Shown here piece after piece: positions 36,272-45,791 of a DNA stretch of 64,000 bases. Position numbers and translations under genes: made by a program. This DNA comes from Myxococcales bacterium. Its GTDB lineage: Bacteria; Myxococcota_A; Polyangia; Polyangiales; Ga0077539. The notes under the pieces are model-generated. The model was not told where the DNA came from, searched no databases, and was given only the letters and a program-made list of their open reading frames with translations. The stretch is from contig JAAFIF010000021.1 in the NCBI GenBank assembly GCA_013298625.1, forward strand, positions 46,533 through 110,532, read 5' to 3'. Position 1 is the first letter of the stretch; each line of letters begins with the position of its first letter.

Positions 36272-37579
36272 GTGACCTTCTTCGAGCGCGTCGGCGTGTG
36301 GTTCGGCGATCCGCAGAGCGACGTCGACCTCGAGCTCTCGGGCGATCAGCTCGTCTCCGTGCGGCGCGTGGCCTTCGTGCTGCTCGGGCTCGCGCTCGGT
36401 TGGTGGCCGCTCGACCCGATCGTCTTCGCAGAAAAACCCCACATCATCCGAGGCTTCGCGTACTACCGCGGCAGCGTCGCGCTCTTGCTCTGCCTGTTGC
36501 TCGCGCTCGTCACGCTGTCCAAGAGCGTCGCTGCGCGGCCGCTGCGCGGGTTCATCCCGGTCGCGTGGGCGCTCGCCGCCGTGACGGGGGCGTTTATCGG
36601 CTCGTTTGGGCCTCCCTCGACGGCGTGGCTCGGGTTTCTGTACCCCGCGATGTTCTTCAACATCGCTGGACCGAGCTCCCTGCGCACGCGCGTGATCGGT
36701 CAGGCCGGCGGGATGCTCGGGCTCCTCGGAGGGTATTTTCTTCCGTACCCGCAGAATCGAGCGGACTCGTACGCGGCCGTCGGCGTGAGCTTCTTCGTCG
36801 CGTGCGCGATCATCGGCGTCGCCGCGGGCCACCTCGCGTACCGCAACCTCGTCCTCGCGCTCACCGCGCGCCGCGAGCTGCGACAGAACAACGAGCACCT
36901 CGAAGACCGCGTCCGAGAGCAGACCCGCGCGCTCGCCGACCTCGCCGTGCACCTCGACCGCGCCAGCGAGGCCGAGCGAAAGCACATCGCCCGAGAGCTG
37001 CACGACGAGCTCGGCCAAGAGCTCGCGGCGCTGCGCTTCTCTGCGTCCGTCGCGCGCCGTCGCAGCGAAGAGCGCGCGGACACCAGCGCGAGCCTCGCGC
37101 AGATCGAGACCCTCATCGCCCGCGTCTCGGCCACGCTTCGCCGCGTGCTGCAAGGGCTCAACCCGCTGCCCGTCATCGAGCACGGCCCCAAGCGCGCGCT
37201 CGAGACGCTCATCGATGACGCTCGCGCCAAGGGCGCGCTCGCTGTCGAAGCCTCGATCGACGAGTCCGTCGCGTCGCTCGACGGCGAGCGCGGCGCGCTG
37301 CTCTTTCGCGTGCTGCAAGAGGCGCTCACCAACGCGCACCGCCACGCGCGCGCGAGCAAAGTGTCCGTCCGTGTCCAATCGAGCGACGCTGGCCTCGAGC
37401 TCGTCGTGCGCGACGACGGCGTCGGCTTCGACTCCACCCAGCGCAGCATGGGCATGGGCTTGCGGGGCATGCGCGAGCGCCTGCGCGAGCTCGGCGGCGA
37501 GCTGACCATCGCCAGCGCCCCGCGCGACGGGACCAGTGTCATCGCCCGCCTGCCGCCGTACACTGCGGAGCCTTCGTGA
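36272..37579 (+). CDS. NarL-type membrane sensor histidine kinase (HisKA_3)
   Basis: 435 residues. Five or six transmembrane segments occupy about 30-200; a coiled coil (RRELRQNNEHLEDRVREQTR) then leads to the dimerisation/phosphorylation helix ERKHIARELHDELGQELAAL (His244), the HisKA_3 signature of NarX/DesK-type kinases. The ATPase domain has the DDGVGFD box and GMGLRGMRERLRELGG. The GTG at 36272 starts it. Its TGA overlaps the GTG start of the LuxR-type regulator by 4 bases. The sensed signal is unknown; absence of an extracytoplasmic domain suggests sensing within or at the membrane, as in DesK. Confidence 0.92.
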   Translation: MTFFERVGVWFGDPQSDVDLELSGDQLVSVRRVAFVLLGLALGWWPLDPIVFAEKPHIIRGFAYYRGSVALLLCLLLALVTLSKSVAARPLRGFIPVAWALAAVTGAFIGSFGPPSTAWLGFLYPAMFFNIAGPSSLRTRVIGQAGGMLGLLGGYFLPYPQNRADSYAAVGVSFFVACAIIGVAAGHLAYRNLVLALTARRELRQNNEHLEDRVREQTRALADLAVHLDRASEAERKHIARELHDELGQELAALRFSASVARRRSEERADTSASLAQIETLIARVSATLRRVLQGLNPLPVIEHGPKRALETLIDDARAKGALAVEASIDESVASLDGERGALLFRVLQEALTNAHRHARASKVSVRVQSSDAGLELVVRDDGVGFDSTQRSMGMGLRGMRERLRELGGELTIASAPRDGTSVIARLPPYTAEPS

Positions 37580-38208
37580 CGAACTCTGCCCGCCGCGTGT
37601 GCATCGCCGACGATCACACGCTCTTTCGCACTGGCCTGAAGCTGCTCATCGAGAGCCGCGCCGAGCTCGTCGTCGCGGACGAGTTCGGCGACGGGCGCGC
37701 GGTCCTCAACGCGGCGAAGGACAAGCGCTGGGACGTGCTCGTGCTCGACCTCTCGCTTCCGCTCGTGAGCGGCGCCGAAGTCCTGCGCCGTCTGCACGAG
37801 TCCGTCCCTTCGCTGCCCATCGTGGTGTTGTCGATGTACAGCGAAGAGCACCACCGCGCGCGCAGCTTGCGCGAGGGCGCGGTCGCGTACCTCTCGAAGA
37901 CCGCGGACGCAGAAGAGACGTACTCGGTGATCGCGCTCGCCTCGCGCGGAGAGCTCATCGCCGAGCGCTCGCCGAGCGAGAAGCAAGAGCGCTTCGAGCT
38001 GCCGCACGAGCGGCTCTCGCCGCGAGAATTTCAGGTGTTCTTGATGATCGCCCGAGGGCTTCCGCAGGGAGACATCGCCGCAGAGCTCAACCTCTCGCCG
38101 AGCACGGTGAGCACGCACATCGCGCGGACCAAAGAGAAGCTCGGCGTCGACTCCATCGCTGACATGGTCCGTTATGCCTTCGAGCTCAGGCTCTTGCCTG
38201 GAGATTGA
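37576..38208 (+). CDS. LuxR/NarL-family response regulator
   Basis: 210 residues. The receiver has acidic ADDH near residue 11, phospho-acceptor Asp58 (VLVLDLSLPLVSG) and a Lys in LSKTAD. The C-terminal LuxR helix-turn-helix reads LSPREFQVFLMIARGLPQGD then IAAELNLSPSTVSTHIARTK. The GTG start overlaps the kinase stop (GTGA), the usual coupling of a cognate pair. A 169-base gap separates it from the 1755-residue lipoprotein gene, the nearest plausible target. There is no direct evidence for that. Confidence 0.93.
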   Translation: MTNSARRVCIADDHTLFRTGLKLLIESRAELVVADEFGDGRAVLNAAKDKRWDVLVLDLSLPLVSGAEVLRRLHESVPSLPIVVLSMYSEEHHRARSLREGAVAYLSKTADAEETYSVIALASRGELIAERSPSEKQERFELPHERLSPREFQVFLMIARGLPQGDIAAELNLSPSTVSTHIARTKEKLGVDSIADMVRYAFELRLLPGD

Positions 38209-38377
38209 CCGCCGTTTCGACCGCGCCGAACGCGTGTAGAAAAATCCCGACAGCGCCTCGCGACCCTAGAAATTCGACCGCCCGCTAGGGTTCACCTCGT
38301 CGCGTCGCGGCGGGCGAGAGCTCGTCGCCTCGCGGCGCAGAAGCCCCGTCTGCGGGCCAAGCGAGGAGTCAACGAGG

Positions 38378-41300
38378 ATGGACCAGAGAGTGCTTTTCAC
38401 GGCGCTGCTCGCGGCGTGCGCGGGAGCGTGCGCGCCTGCCCCGAGCGGCGGCGACGGCGGAAACGACGGCGCGACCGACGGCCCCGTGAGCGCGACGTGC
38501 GCGGTGGACCCGGCGCGCGTGCGCGAGGCGAGGGCGTGCCGATCCGATGACCAGTGCCCGTGCGGCGCGCACTGCGAGCTCGGCCGTTGCGTCGCGCAGT
38601 GCGGTCCCACGCTGGGCGAGTGCGCCGCGGGCCAGACGTGCGATCGCTTCGGCTACTGTCGCGCGAGCGACGCGCCTGCGTACGGCCGGCCCACGGCGGC
38701 TCCCGCGGTGGGCTCGCTGGTCGCTGAGGAGCTTCAGCACGACGTCCCCGTGGCGCCTGCTTCGACGCCGGTGCGCATCCGCGCGGTGCGCGCGGCGCTC
38801 GGCCCCGTGCGCGTGACCGTCGAGGCGCCGTTCGAAGTGCAGTGCGCGCCGATGGGCGCCTTCGCGCGCGAGTGCGAGCCGAGCGACCTCGCCGCCAATG
38901 CCACCCGCACGCTGCCCGTTCGCGTGGCGCAGGGCGCGACGGTGACCGCGGGTCAGCGTGGAATTCTTCGCTTCTACTGGGGACCCCACGTCGAGAGCGT
39001 CACGCTGCGCGCCCCAGGGGCGCCCATGCGCGCGGTCGCGGCCGTGGGCGAGTACCGCGGGACGATCGCGCTCTTGCGCGCGGAGTACACGGGGCCCGAA
39101 GGCGGCGTGTTCGAGCTGCCCGACTCGTACTCGACGCCGGCCACGGTGGAGGTGTTCTCGCCCACGCAGCTGGCGCTGCGTGACCCGCTGCAGACGCTCA
39201 GCGATGACAGCGCGCTCACGGGCACGATCACGACGACGGGCGCCGATCAGCGCGTGGCCTTCGCGCGGCGGAACTTCTGGCGTGGTGAGTCGATTTCGGG
39301 CGCTTCGACGCAGCTCACGGTCACGTATGCGCCGAGCGCGATGCGCTTCGACCCCGCGAGCGGCGCGCTCTCGTTCGAGCTCGTCGGCTCGATCGACGGG
39401 CTGCTCGCGGCGCCGCGAGGGCTTCGGCTCACGTATCGCGTGCGCGTGGACCGACGCGACTCGCTGCGCGCGGGAGCCACGCCGCCGTCGCCGCAGACGG
39501 ACGTGGCCGTCGTCGCCGCTTCGCTCGATCGCACCCCGTGGGAGGCGCTCTCGCTGCGCTCGCTGTTGGGCGTCGGCGCCGCTCGAACGCAGCCCGAACT
39601 CGAAGCGCTGATCGCCGCGACCGCGGCCCCAGCGGCCGCTGGAGCGCCCGCGCCCGCCCACGAAGCGACGCGCGCCCTCGACGCGTGCGCCTCGGACTAC
39701 GACCCTGCTGCCACCAGCCCCGCCGGGTGGAACACGATTCGCGACAGCCTCTGGCCCTCGACGCGCATGTGGTCTGCCATGGCGTTGTCCGCGCCGACCG
39801 ACGTGCCTTCAACGGGCCTCGACGCGCTGCTCGGCAGCGTCGCTCGCTCGGTGGGCGCGGGGAGGGTGAGCTCGGTGTCGATCACGTCGATGACCGTTCC
39901 GACGGCGACGGACATCGCGTGCGCGGTCTCGATGGGCGTTCAAGACTCCAACACGTGCATCTCGGGCACGGAGGACTACGGCGCCGTCGATCGCTGCGCC
40001 GAGATCGCGCAGCGCTACGGCTGCGTCCCGACCACGCTCGCGATGGGCGCCCAGCGCGCGTTCGACGTCAACGCCGCGATCACCGCGCAGCCCTCGGGCT
40101 CGATGACCACCTGCGTCCGCTCGATCACGGTGAGCGCTCGCGTCACGCGCGTCTGCGTCGCCGCTGCGCCCTCTGCCGGTCAGTGCGCGGACCTCTTGCA
40201 GTGCGCGCGCACAACAGGAGCGGGCGCCAACGTCCAGAGCTCGCTGCCCGGCCGCGTTGCGGCCAGCACGGTCTCGGGCGAGCTCGCCTGCGCTGGCTCT
40301 GCGGTCGCGAGCACGGCCTCGCCCATCGACGCGCGACGGGACCTCAACATGCCCGTCTCGGTCTCGACGCTCGCGGGCAATTGTCTCCTCGAGCTCGAGC
40401 GGCTGCGCAGCGCGCCGCCTGCCACGTTGAGCGGCACCACGAGCGCTGCGCGCTTCGCGAGCGCGCTCAGCGCGGGGCTCACGAGCGCGCCGCAGTGCAT
40501 CGACGCGGTGCGCACGCTGGGCGTCCTCGGGTTCGCCACCGAGCTCGATCGTCGCCGCGCGCAAGGGATGATCACCGACGTCGACCTGCGCGCCTCGCGC
40601 CGCGCCATCCGCGCCATCGCTCGCTGGATCGACGCCGTCGGAACGATCGTCAACGAGAGCGCCGAGCGCCAGGCGCTCCCCCCCGCGCTGCGCGCGATGG
40701 GCGCGGGCTCGACGCTCCCCTCGGGGCGCGACGCGATGCACCTCGCCGCGGACGGCTGGGACCTCTTGCTGCACCCGCGCTTCGCCACGGCGCTCGCCGC
40801 GATGCCCGGCGCCGCGCTGGCCAACGCCGACTGGCGCCGCGACTGGGTGACCGACCCCAACGACCAGGCCTCGCACACCCAGCGCGAGGGGCTCTTGCTG
40901 CCGCTCTTGCGCTTGATGCAGTCGCAGGTCGAGCTCGGCGAAGAGCTCTTGCGCGACGCGGCGTTTCGTCGGGACGTGACGCTCGTCGACTACCGCGGCC
41001 CCATGAACCGCGCGACGACCGGCGCCTTCGGCCGCGCCCTCCGCTCGATCGCCGTCATGCACCCGATGGTCAGCATGCTCGAGGCTCGCGCGCGTTCTGC
41101 CGCAGGAATGACCGCTCCATCGTGGAGCGACGCCGTCTCTCGCGCGCGGCTCACCTTCGCGCCGTCGCTCGGCCGAATGCTCGCCAACGGCCGCATCTTG
41201 CTCGACGGGGCGAACCCCATCGGCATCGAGGACAGCGACCTTCCGCTGTACTTCTTCGGCACCGAGCGCGCGCCGAGCGAGCGCTTCTCTGCGATCTCGA

Positions 41301-43645
41301 GCTACCTCATCGGCACGGGCGCGGGCAGCTCGGGCTGGGCCACGATCGCCCTCGACCAGCTGCGCACCGCAGAGACCTCGCTGATGACCTCGGTCACTGC
41401 GCAAGCGGAGCGGGCCTACCGCGCCGCGCTCGACACCAATGCGCAGAACGCGCGGCTCGACGAGATCCGCTCTCGCTACGGCTCGCGCATCGAGAGCCTG
41501 TGCGGGCTCCCGCCGGGCCTCACCGCCGCGCGCGCCATCGAAGAGTGGCAGAGCGTCACCGGGCAGCGCTTCGACGCGAACCACTGCTTCGTCCGACGCG
41601 ACTCGACCGAGTGCCGACAGGTGTACGAGCAGGACAACCGCGAGCTCACCGTCGACGACGTGAACTATCAGCTCTGCGTGGCGCGCAGAAAGAGCGGCCT
41701 CGGATATCCGCAGCGGTTTCTGTCGCGAGAGCTTCAGCGGATCGCGTCGGACCAGACGATCCGCGACTGCTCTGCGCCCGCTCCGTGCACCGGGGGCGTG
41801 GGCACGCCCGGCGCGTTGTGCACGACGTGCGCTGGCACCACGGTCGAGGTCTCGTGGGCGCTCTTGCAGTCCTTCGACCCCGTCGGAGCGAGCACGCCCG
41901 GCAACGCGACGGAGCTGTCGCAGTTCGAGTGCCGTCAGTTGTTTCCGAGCGGCCGCGCCGCGGCGCCGTCGCTGCGCGCGCAAGAGACCGATCCGTTCGC
42001 CAACGGGCGCTGCTACCGTGGCGCGATCGGCGATCAAGCGATGACCATGCGCGCCGCCGCGACGGACGTGCTCATCGCGCGCTCTGCGTTTCAAGACCGG
42101 CTTGAGGCGTACGACAACGCGGTTCGCTCGTGCTCGCTGCAGAAAGAAGGCACCGAGGCCGCCGCGGCGCTGCTCACGAAGTACAACGCCGCGCTCACCG
42201 CGCTTCGCGTGGTGAAGACCGCCCTCGACGCCGCCTCGGTCTACGCCCGCGGCTTCGCTGAGTGCATGTACATGATCGGCGCGGCCGTCGGCCTCGACGA
42301 CGTCGGCATCGCTGCAGCTCCGGTCGGCGTCGGCTGCGGCCTCACGGGCGCCGCGGTGTACGCGGACATCGGCTCGCTCGCGATCGGCGCGACGATGGAG
42401 ACCATGAAGGACTGGTACGAGCGCGACGCCCTCGAGCTGCAAGCGCTCAACGACTTTCGCGTCTGCATGAACGACGCGAACCAGCACATGATCGGCATGC
42501 GCACCGCCGCCCTTCAGGCCCAGCGCGCGCAGCAAGACCAGCTCGCCGCGGCGTTCGCCCTGCGCGAGTCCACCGAGGCCGCGCAGCGCGCGTTCTCGGA
42601 GGGCCGCGACGAGCTCGCCTCTGCGCAGCAGAGCGCGGTGCGCCCGCCCTCGTTCGACCAGTGGCAGAGCACCGCGGCGAGGGACTATCGAACGGCGTTC
42701 AACCGCGCGCGGAGGTTTCTCTACCTCGCGGCGCGCGCGGTCGAATACGAGTACCAACAGTCGAGCGCCATCCGCTACGACGTCCTCGGGGCCACCTCGC
42801 GCGCCGAGCTCGAGTCCGCGCTCAACGCCCTGCGCACGACGTCGGCGACCGGCTCGATCAACGGAGCCATGCCCGGCGCGGCGCGCGCGGTCCTCTCGCT
42901 GAGGGACAACCTCCTGCAGCTCGAAGACCGAACTTCTGTGCGCAACTCGGGCGTCCACCCGCTCTCGCCTATCGAGCGCTTCAGGATGCTCTTGCGCGAC
43001 GAGCGCTTCGTCGTGCGCGACGCGAGCGGCGCGGTGACCGGCGTGCAGCTCCCGTTCTCGATCACGCCCGTCGGCCAGGATCGCACCGGAAACCCCGCCG
43101 GCATCGCCGTCCTCGCCGGCCGCGGCTGCGCCGAGCGCATCTGGAGCGTCAACGCCTCGGTCCTCGGCGCCCCTGGCCGCGTGGTGCGCGGCTCAGCGTC
43201 CACGTTCACCGAGATGGATCTGCTCAAGCGCAACACGTTCTTCAGCCAGTGGTGCGCCGCTCCGATGGGCGGGCCCGCGGTGCAGACCGCCAGCGTCCGA
43301 CCGTCGATCAACTTGTTTCGCGAGCCCGAGTCCGGCGTCAGCGCGAGCGGCGGCGTGAGCATCGGCGGCGCTTCGCTCGGCGCGCAGAACGCCACGCAGC
43401 TCTTCACCCGCGCGCAGCTGCAGCCGCGCATCAACGTCGCGCGCGCGGACTTCGAAGACGACAGGTACTCGAACGGTCAGACGTCGCAGCTCGCCGCGCG
43501 CGGGCTGTACGGGGACTACGCGCTGTTCATTCCGAGCTCGGCGATCTCGCGCCCAGACGGAGCGGGCGGCTTCACAGCAGGGCTCAACCTCGACCAGGTC
43601 GACGACATCCTCTTGCGCGTCGACTACGTGACGGTGCCGCGATGA
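38378..43645 (+). CDS. Very large (1755 aa) secreted lipoprotein of unknown function
   Basis: A single 1755-residue frame. The signal peptide ends at Cys14 (LAAC) or Cys18. A small Cys-rich knot lies at about 41-94 (CRSDDQCPCGAHC, CVAQCGPTLGEC, TCDRFGYC). The rest is Ala/Arg-rich, mostly helical in look, with scattered Cys pairs (CTGGVGTPGALCTTC near 1140) and a hydrophobic stretch at about 1290-1340 (VGLDDVGIAAAPVGVGCGLT). No repeats or known domains recognised. A good ribosome site (GAGGAG, 38363-38368) lies 9 bases before the ATG. It overlaps the next gene by ATGA. The scale and pairing suggest a large surface or spore/fruiting-body structure protein, but this is a guess. Confidence 0.85.
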   Translation: MDQRVLFTALLAACAGACAPAPSGGDGGNDGATDGPVSATCAVDPARVREARACRSDDQCPCGAHCELGRCVAQCGPTLGECAAGQTCDRFGYCRASDAPAYGRPTAAPAVGSLVAEELQHDVPVAPASTPVRIRAVRAALGPVRVTVEAPFEVQCAPMGAFARECEPSDLAANATRTLPVRVAQGATVTAGQRGILRFYWGPHVESVTLRAPGAPMRAVAAVGEYRGTIALLRAEYTGPEGGVFELPDSYSTPATVEVFSPTQLALRDPLQTLSDDSALTGTITTTGADQRVAFARRNFWRGESISGASTQLTVTYAPSAMRFDPASGALSFELVGSIDGLLAAPRGLRLTYRVRVDRRDSLRAGATPPSPQTDVAVVAASLDRTPWEALSLRSLLGVGAARTQPELEALIAATAAPAAAGAPAPAHEATRALDACASDYDPAATSPAGWNTIRDSLWPSTRMWSAMALSAPTDVPSTGLDALLGSVARSVGAGRVSSVSITSMTVPTATDIACAVSMGVQDSNTCISGTEDYGAVDRCAEIAQRYGCVPTTLAMGAQRAFDVNAAITAQPSGSMTTCVRSITVSARVTRVCVAAAPSAGQCADLLQCARTTGAGANVQSSLPGRVAASTVSGELACAGSAVASTASPIDARRDLNMPVSVSTLAGNCLLELERLRSAPPATLSGTTSAARFASALSAGLTSAPQCIDAVRTLGVLGFATELDRRRAQGMITDVDLRASRRAIRAIARWIDAVGTIVNESAERQALPPALRAMGAGSTLPSGRDAMHLAADGWDLLLHPRFATALAAMPGAALANADWRRDWVTDPNDQASHTQREGLLLPLLRLMQSQVELGEELLRDAAFRRDVTLVDYRGPMNRATTGAFGRALRSIAVMHPMVSMLEARARSAAGMTAPSWSDAVSRARLTFAPSLGRMLANGRILLDGANPIGIEDSDLPLYFFGTERAPSERFSAISSYLIGTGAGSSGWATIALDQLRTAETSLMTSVTAQAERAYRAALDTNAQNARLDEIRSRYGSRIESLCGLPPGLTAARAIEEWQSVTGQRFDANHCFVRRDSTECRQVYEQDNRELTVDDVNYQLCVARRKSGLGYPQRFLSRELQRIASDQTIRDCSAPAPCTGGVGTPGALCTTCAGTTVEVSWALLQSFDPVGASTPGNATELSQFECRQLFPSGRAAAPSLRAQETDPFANGRCYRGAIGDQAMTMRAAATDVLIARSAFQDRLEAYDNAVRSCSLQKEGTEAAAALLTKYNAALTALRVVKTALDAASVYARGFAECMYMIGAAVGLDDVGIAAAPVGVGCGLTGAAVYADIGSLAIGATMETMKDWYERDALELQALNDFRVCMNDANQHMIGMRTAALQAQRAQQDQLAAAFALRESTEAAQRAFSEGRDELASAQQSAVRPPSFDQWQSTAARDYRTAFNRARRFLYLAARAVEYEYQQSSAIRYDVLGATSRAELESALNALRTTSATGSINGAMPGAARAVLSLRDNLLQLEDRTSVRNSGVHPLSPIERFRMLLRDERFVVRDASGAVTGVQLPFSITPVGQDRTGNPAGIAVLAGRGCAERIWSVNASVLGAPGRVVRGSASTFTEMDLLKRNTFFSQWCAAPMGGPAVQTASVRPSINLFREPESGVSASGGVSIGGASLGAQNATQLFTRAQLQPRINVARADFEDDRYSNGQTSQLAARGLYGDYALFIPSSAISRPDGAGGFTAGLNLDQVDDILLRVDYVTVPR

Positions 43646-45468
43646 ACACACGCAGAACACACGGCGCACGACAGCTCTTCGCCGCTTGCTTCGCGCTCGC
43701 CGCGGCTCGCTGCTCGACGCCGCTCGAGCCCTCGGACGCCGGCGACAGCGCGACCGCCGACGTCGCGCGCGTCGACGTCGCCCGCGCGGACAGCGGCCCG
43801 ATCGACAGCGCGATCGCCGACAGTGGTGTTGGCACGGACGTCGCCGCGATGGACGACGTCGCCGCGATGGACGACGTCGCCGTGATGGACGACGCCGCGG
43901 TGACGGACGACGCCGCGCCCGACGTGGTCTCGATGGACGCGACGACCGAGGACGCCGCTCGCGACAGCGCCGTCGCCGACGTTCGCGAAGGCGGAGCGGA
44001 CGTCGTCGACGCCGCGCTCGGGCCGCGCGTGGTGCACCTCGCGCGCACGGGCAACGACGGCAACGACGGGCTGAGCCCCGCGCGCGAAGTGGCGAGCTTC
44101 GGTCGCGCGATGCGCGTGCTGTCGACCATGGGCTGCGGGCCGGGCGCGGCCGCGTGTCGCTTGCTCGTGCGCGCAGGGCAGTACATCGAGGCGTCGACGG
44201 TGGCGCTCATGCCGCACGTGACGATCGTCGGCGGCTACTTGAACAACACGTACACGACCCGCGGCGACGCGCGGTCGACGGAGCTGCGCGTCGACTCGCA
44301 GGTGGCCATGACCGCGCATGATGTCACTGGGCCTGTGCGGGTGGACGGGCTCACGGTGATCAACGGCTTTCGAGCGAGCAGCGGCGAGAGCGTCGTGACG
44401 CTGAGCGTTCGCAACGCGAGCGCGGTCGCGTTCGTCAACGGGAGGCTCGTCGGGGGCGAGGCGTCCCCGGCGCTTCCGGCTGCGGCTGCCGGCGCGGCCC
44501 CTGCGTGCACGCGGCTTCGCGGCGGCGCGGGCGGCTCGTCACCGATCAACACGAGCGCGCCCAACTGCGGGGCCGGAACGGGCGCGCCGGGCGAAGGGTC
44601 GATGGACCCTATGGTTCCTCCCGCGTCGCCGGGCGGCCCTCCGGGAGCGTCGGTGTGTCGCTCCGCGTGCAACCTCGAGGACGCGACGAACGGGTTCTGG
44701 GGCTTCGACGGAGAGACAGGGACCGGCGCGGACGCGCCTGCGGCAGACAACGCCGCGACGCTCGCGCGGGGATCGTTTGCGTCGGGCAGCTTCGCGCCCA
44801 CCACGGCGCGCTCGGGCCTCGTCGGGCGCCACGGAACGGGCGGCGGCGGCGGCGGACAGGGCGGCCACAAGGCCATGCGCGACTGCTGCTCGCTCGCGAT
44901 CGCCGGCGGCACGGGCGGCAGGGGCGGCGATGGCGGCTGCGGCGGCGCAGGCGGCGCTGGCGGCCGTCAGGGGGGCGCGTCCGTCGTCGTGCTCGTGCGC
45001 AACGCGATGGGCGCTCCCGCAGCGCTCGACATGACCGGAACGCTCCTGCGCCTCGGCCGCGCGGGCCGCGGCGGCAACGGCGGCAGGGGCGGCGCTGGCG
45101 AGCCAGGGCAGCTCGGGCTCGCGGGGCAAGATCGCAACTCAGACAACTGCGGAGCGCCCGCGTACTACTCCGCCGCTGGCGGCCGCGGCGGCGTGGGCGG
45201 CCCGGGAAGCGCTGGCAGCGGCGGCAACGGCGGCGCAGGCGGCCCCTCGATCGGCCTCGTCACGGCGGGCGCGCCGAGCATCACTGGCTACGTCGCTCCG
45301 GGAGGGCTGGGTGAGTCCTTCGAGTACGCAGCCGCCGGGATACTCGCGTCACCTGCGCCCGGCGGTGACGGTGGCGACGGCGGACCGAGCGCCCCGCGGC
45401 AGCCACGGCCGGCCGCCGCTGGGCTACGCGGCCCCGAAGGGCTCGTCGAAGCGCGCCGCAACGAGTAA
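43642..45468 (+). CDS. Glycine-rich lipoprotein (PGRS-like) with N-terminal beta-helix-like domain
   Basis: 608 residues, start overlapping the preceding stop by 4 bases. The signal peptide has a candidate lipobox Cys at 24 (AAARC) or 16 (LFAAC). An Asp/Ala linker contains the VAAMDD tandem repeat. Next comes a DUF1565/right-handed-beta-helix-like region (LARTGNDGNDGLSPAREVAS, LMPHVTIVGGYLNNTYT, VRVDGLTVINGFRASSG). A Gly-rich half follows with many GGxGGxGG runs, such as GGTGGRGGDGGCGGAGGAGG, and odd Cys residues. It resembles mycobacterial PGRS and other glycine-rich surface proteins in composition only. Co-translation with the 1755-residue lipoprotein suggests the two work together. Confidence 0.85.
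   Translation: MNTRRTHGARQLFAACFALAAARCSTPLEPSDAGDSATADVARVDVARADSGPIDSAIADSGVGTDVAAMDDVAAMDDVAVMDDAAVTDDAAPDVVSMDATTEDAARDSAVADVREGGADVVDAALGPRVVHLARTGNDGNDGLSPAREVASFGRAMRVLSTMGCGPGAAACRLLVRAGQYIEASTVALMPHVTIVGGYLNNTYTTRGDARSTELRVDSQVAMTAHDVTGPVRVDGLTVINGFRASSGESVVTLSVRNASAVAFVNGRLVGGEASPALPAAAAGAAPACTRLRGGAGGSSPINTSAPNCGAGTGAPGEGSMDPMVPPASPGGPPGASVCRSACNLEDATNGFWGFDGETGTGADAPAADNAATLARGSFASGSFAPTTARSGLVGRHGTGGGGGGQGGHKAMRDCCSLAIAGGTGGRGGDGGCGGAGGAGGRQGGASVVVLVRNAMGAPAALDMTGTLLRLGRAGRGGNGGRGGAGEPGQLGLAGQDRNSDNCGAPAYYSAAGGRGGVGGPGSAGSGGNGGAGGPSIGLVTAGAPSITGYVAPGGLGESFEYAAAGILASPAPGGDGGDGGPSAPRQPRPAAAGLRGPEGLVEARRNE
43840..43911 (+). repeat. Four tandem 18-base units in the Asp/Ala linker
   Basis: The unit GTCGCCGCGATGGACGAC occurs twice exactly, then with one change, then diverged (GCCGCGGTGACGGACGAC). 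It encodes V-A-A-M-D-D repeats. In-frame units of 6 codons could vary in number between strains and alter linker length. Confidence 0.85.
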
Positions 45469-45791
45469 GCGCCGAGCCGACGGAGGCCCACTCCCTGCGC
45501 GCGAGGGCTGCGCGCGACCCCGCGACGGCCGCGACGGGGGCGCCCGACGGCTCGCGCGAGCCGATCGTGGGCCTCGGAGGGGCTTCTGGAGGCACTCAGC
45601 AGGCCTGCGACGCAGGGGGGACCCCCTCAGGAGGCTCAGCGGCAGGCCTGGCGCGCAGGGGGGCTTGTGCCTCGCTCGCCTCTGCGCGAGCCTTCGCGAG
45701 CACTCGGTCACGAGCGGCGTCAACGGGGGGCTGCGATGGGGCGGCTCCGGCGCTCGCGCACCGCGCGCACGGGTCCAGAGGAGATCGCACC
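45469..45791. other. Intergenic region after the glycine-rich lipoprotein
   Basis: About 320 bases with no convincing gene. Short GC-rich inverted segments exist (for example around 45590-45665 with CAGGCCTGC and GCAGGCCTG), which may form a transcript-ending structure, but no T-tract follows. The frame of the next gene is open upstream through this region but without coding character. Confidence 0.35.

Noticed and set aside
33083..37378. A very long open frame (over 1400 codons) on the minus strand opposite several + strand genes
   Set aside because: It is Arg/Asp/Ala/His-rich, lies antisense to clear genes (lipoproteins and the NarL-type kinase) and is an artefact of GC-rich codon use. The same applies to long opposite-strand frames at 39809-42958, 10671-13223, 28202-30928 and 58224-61196.
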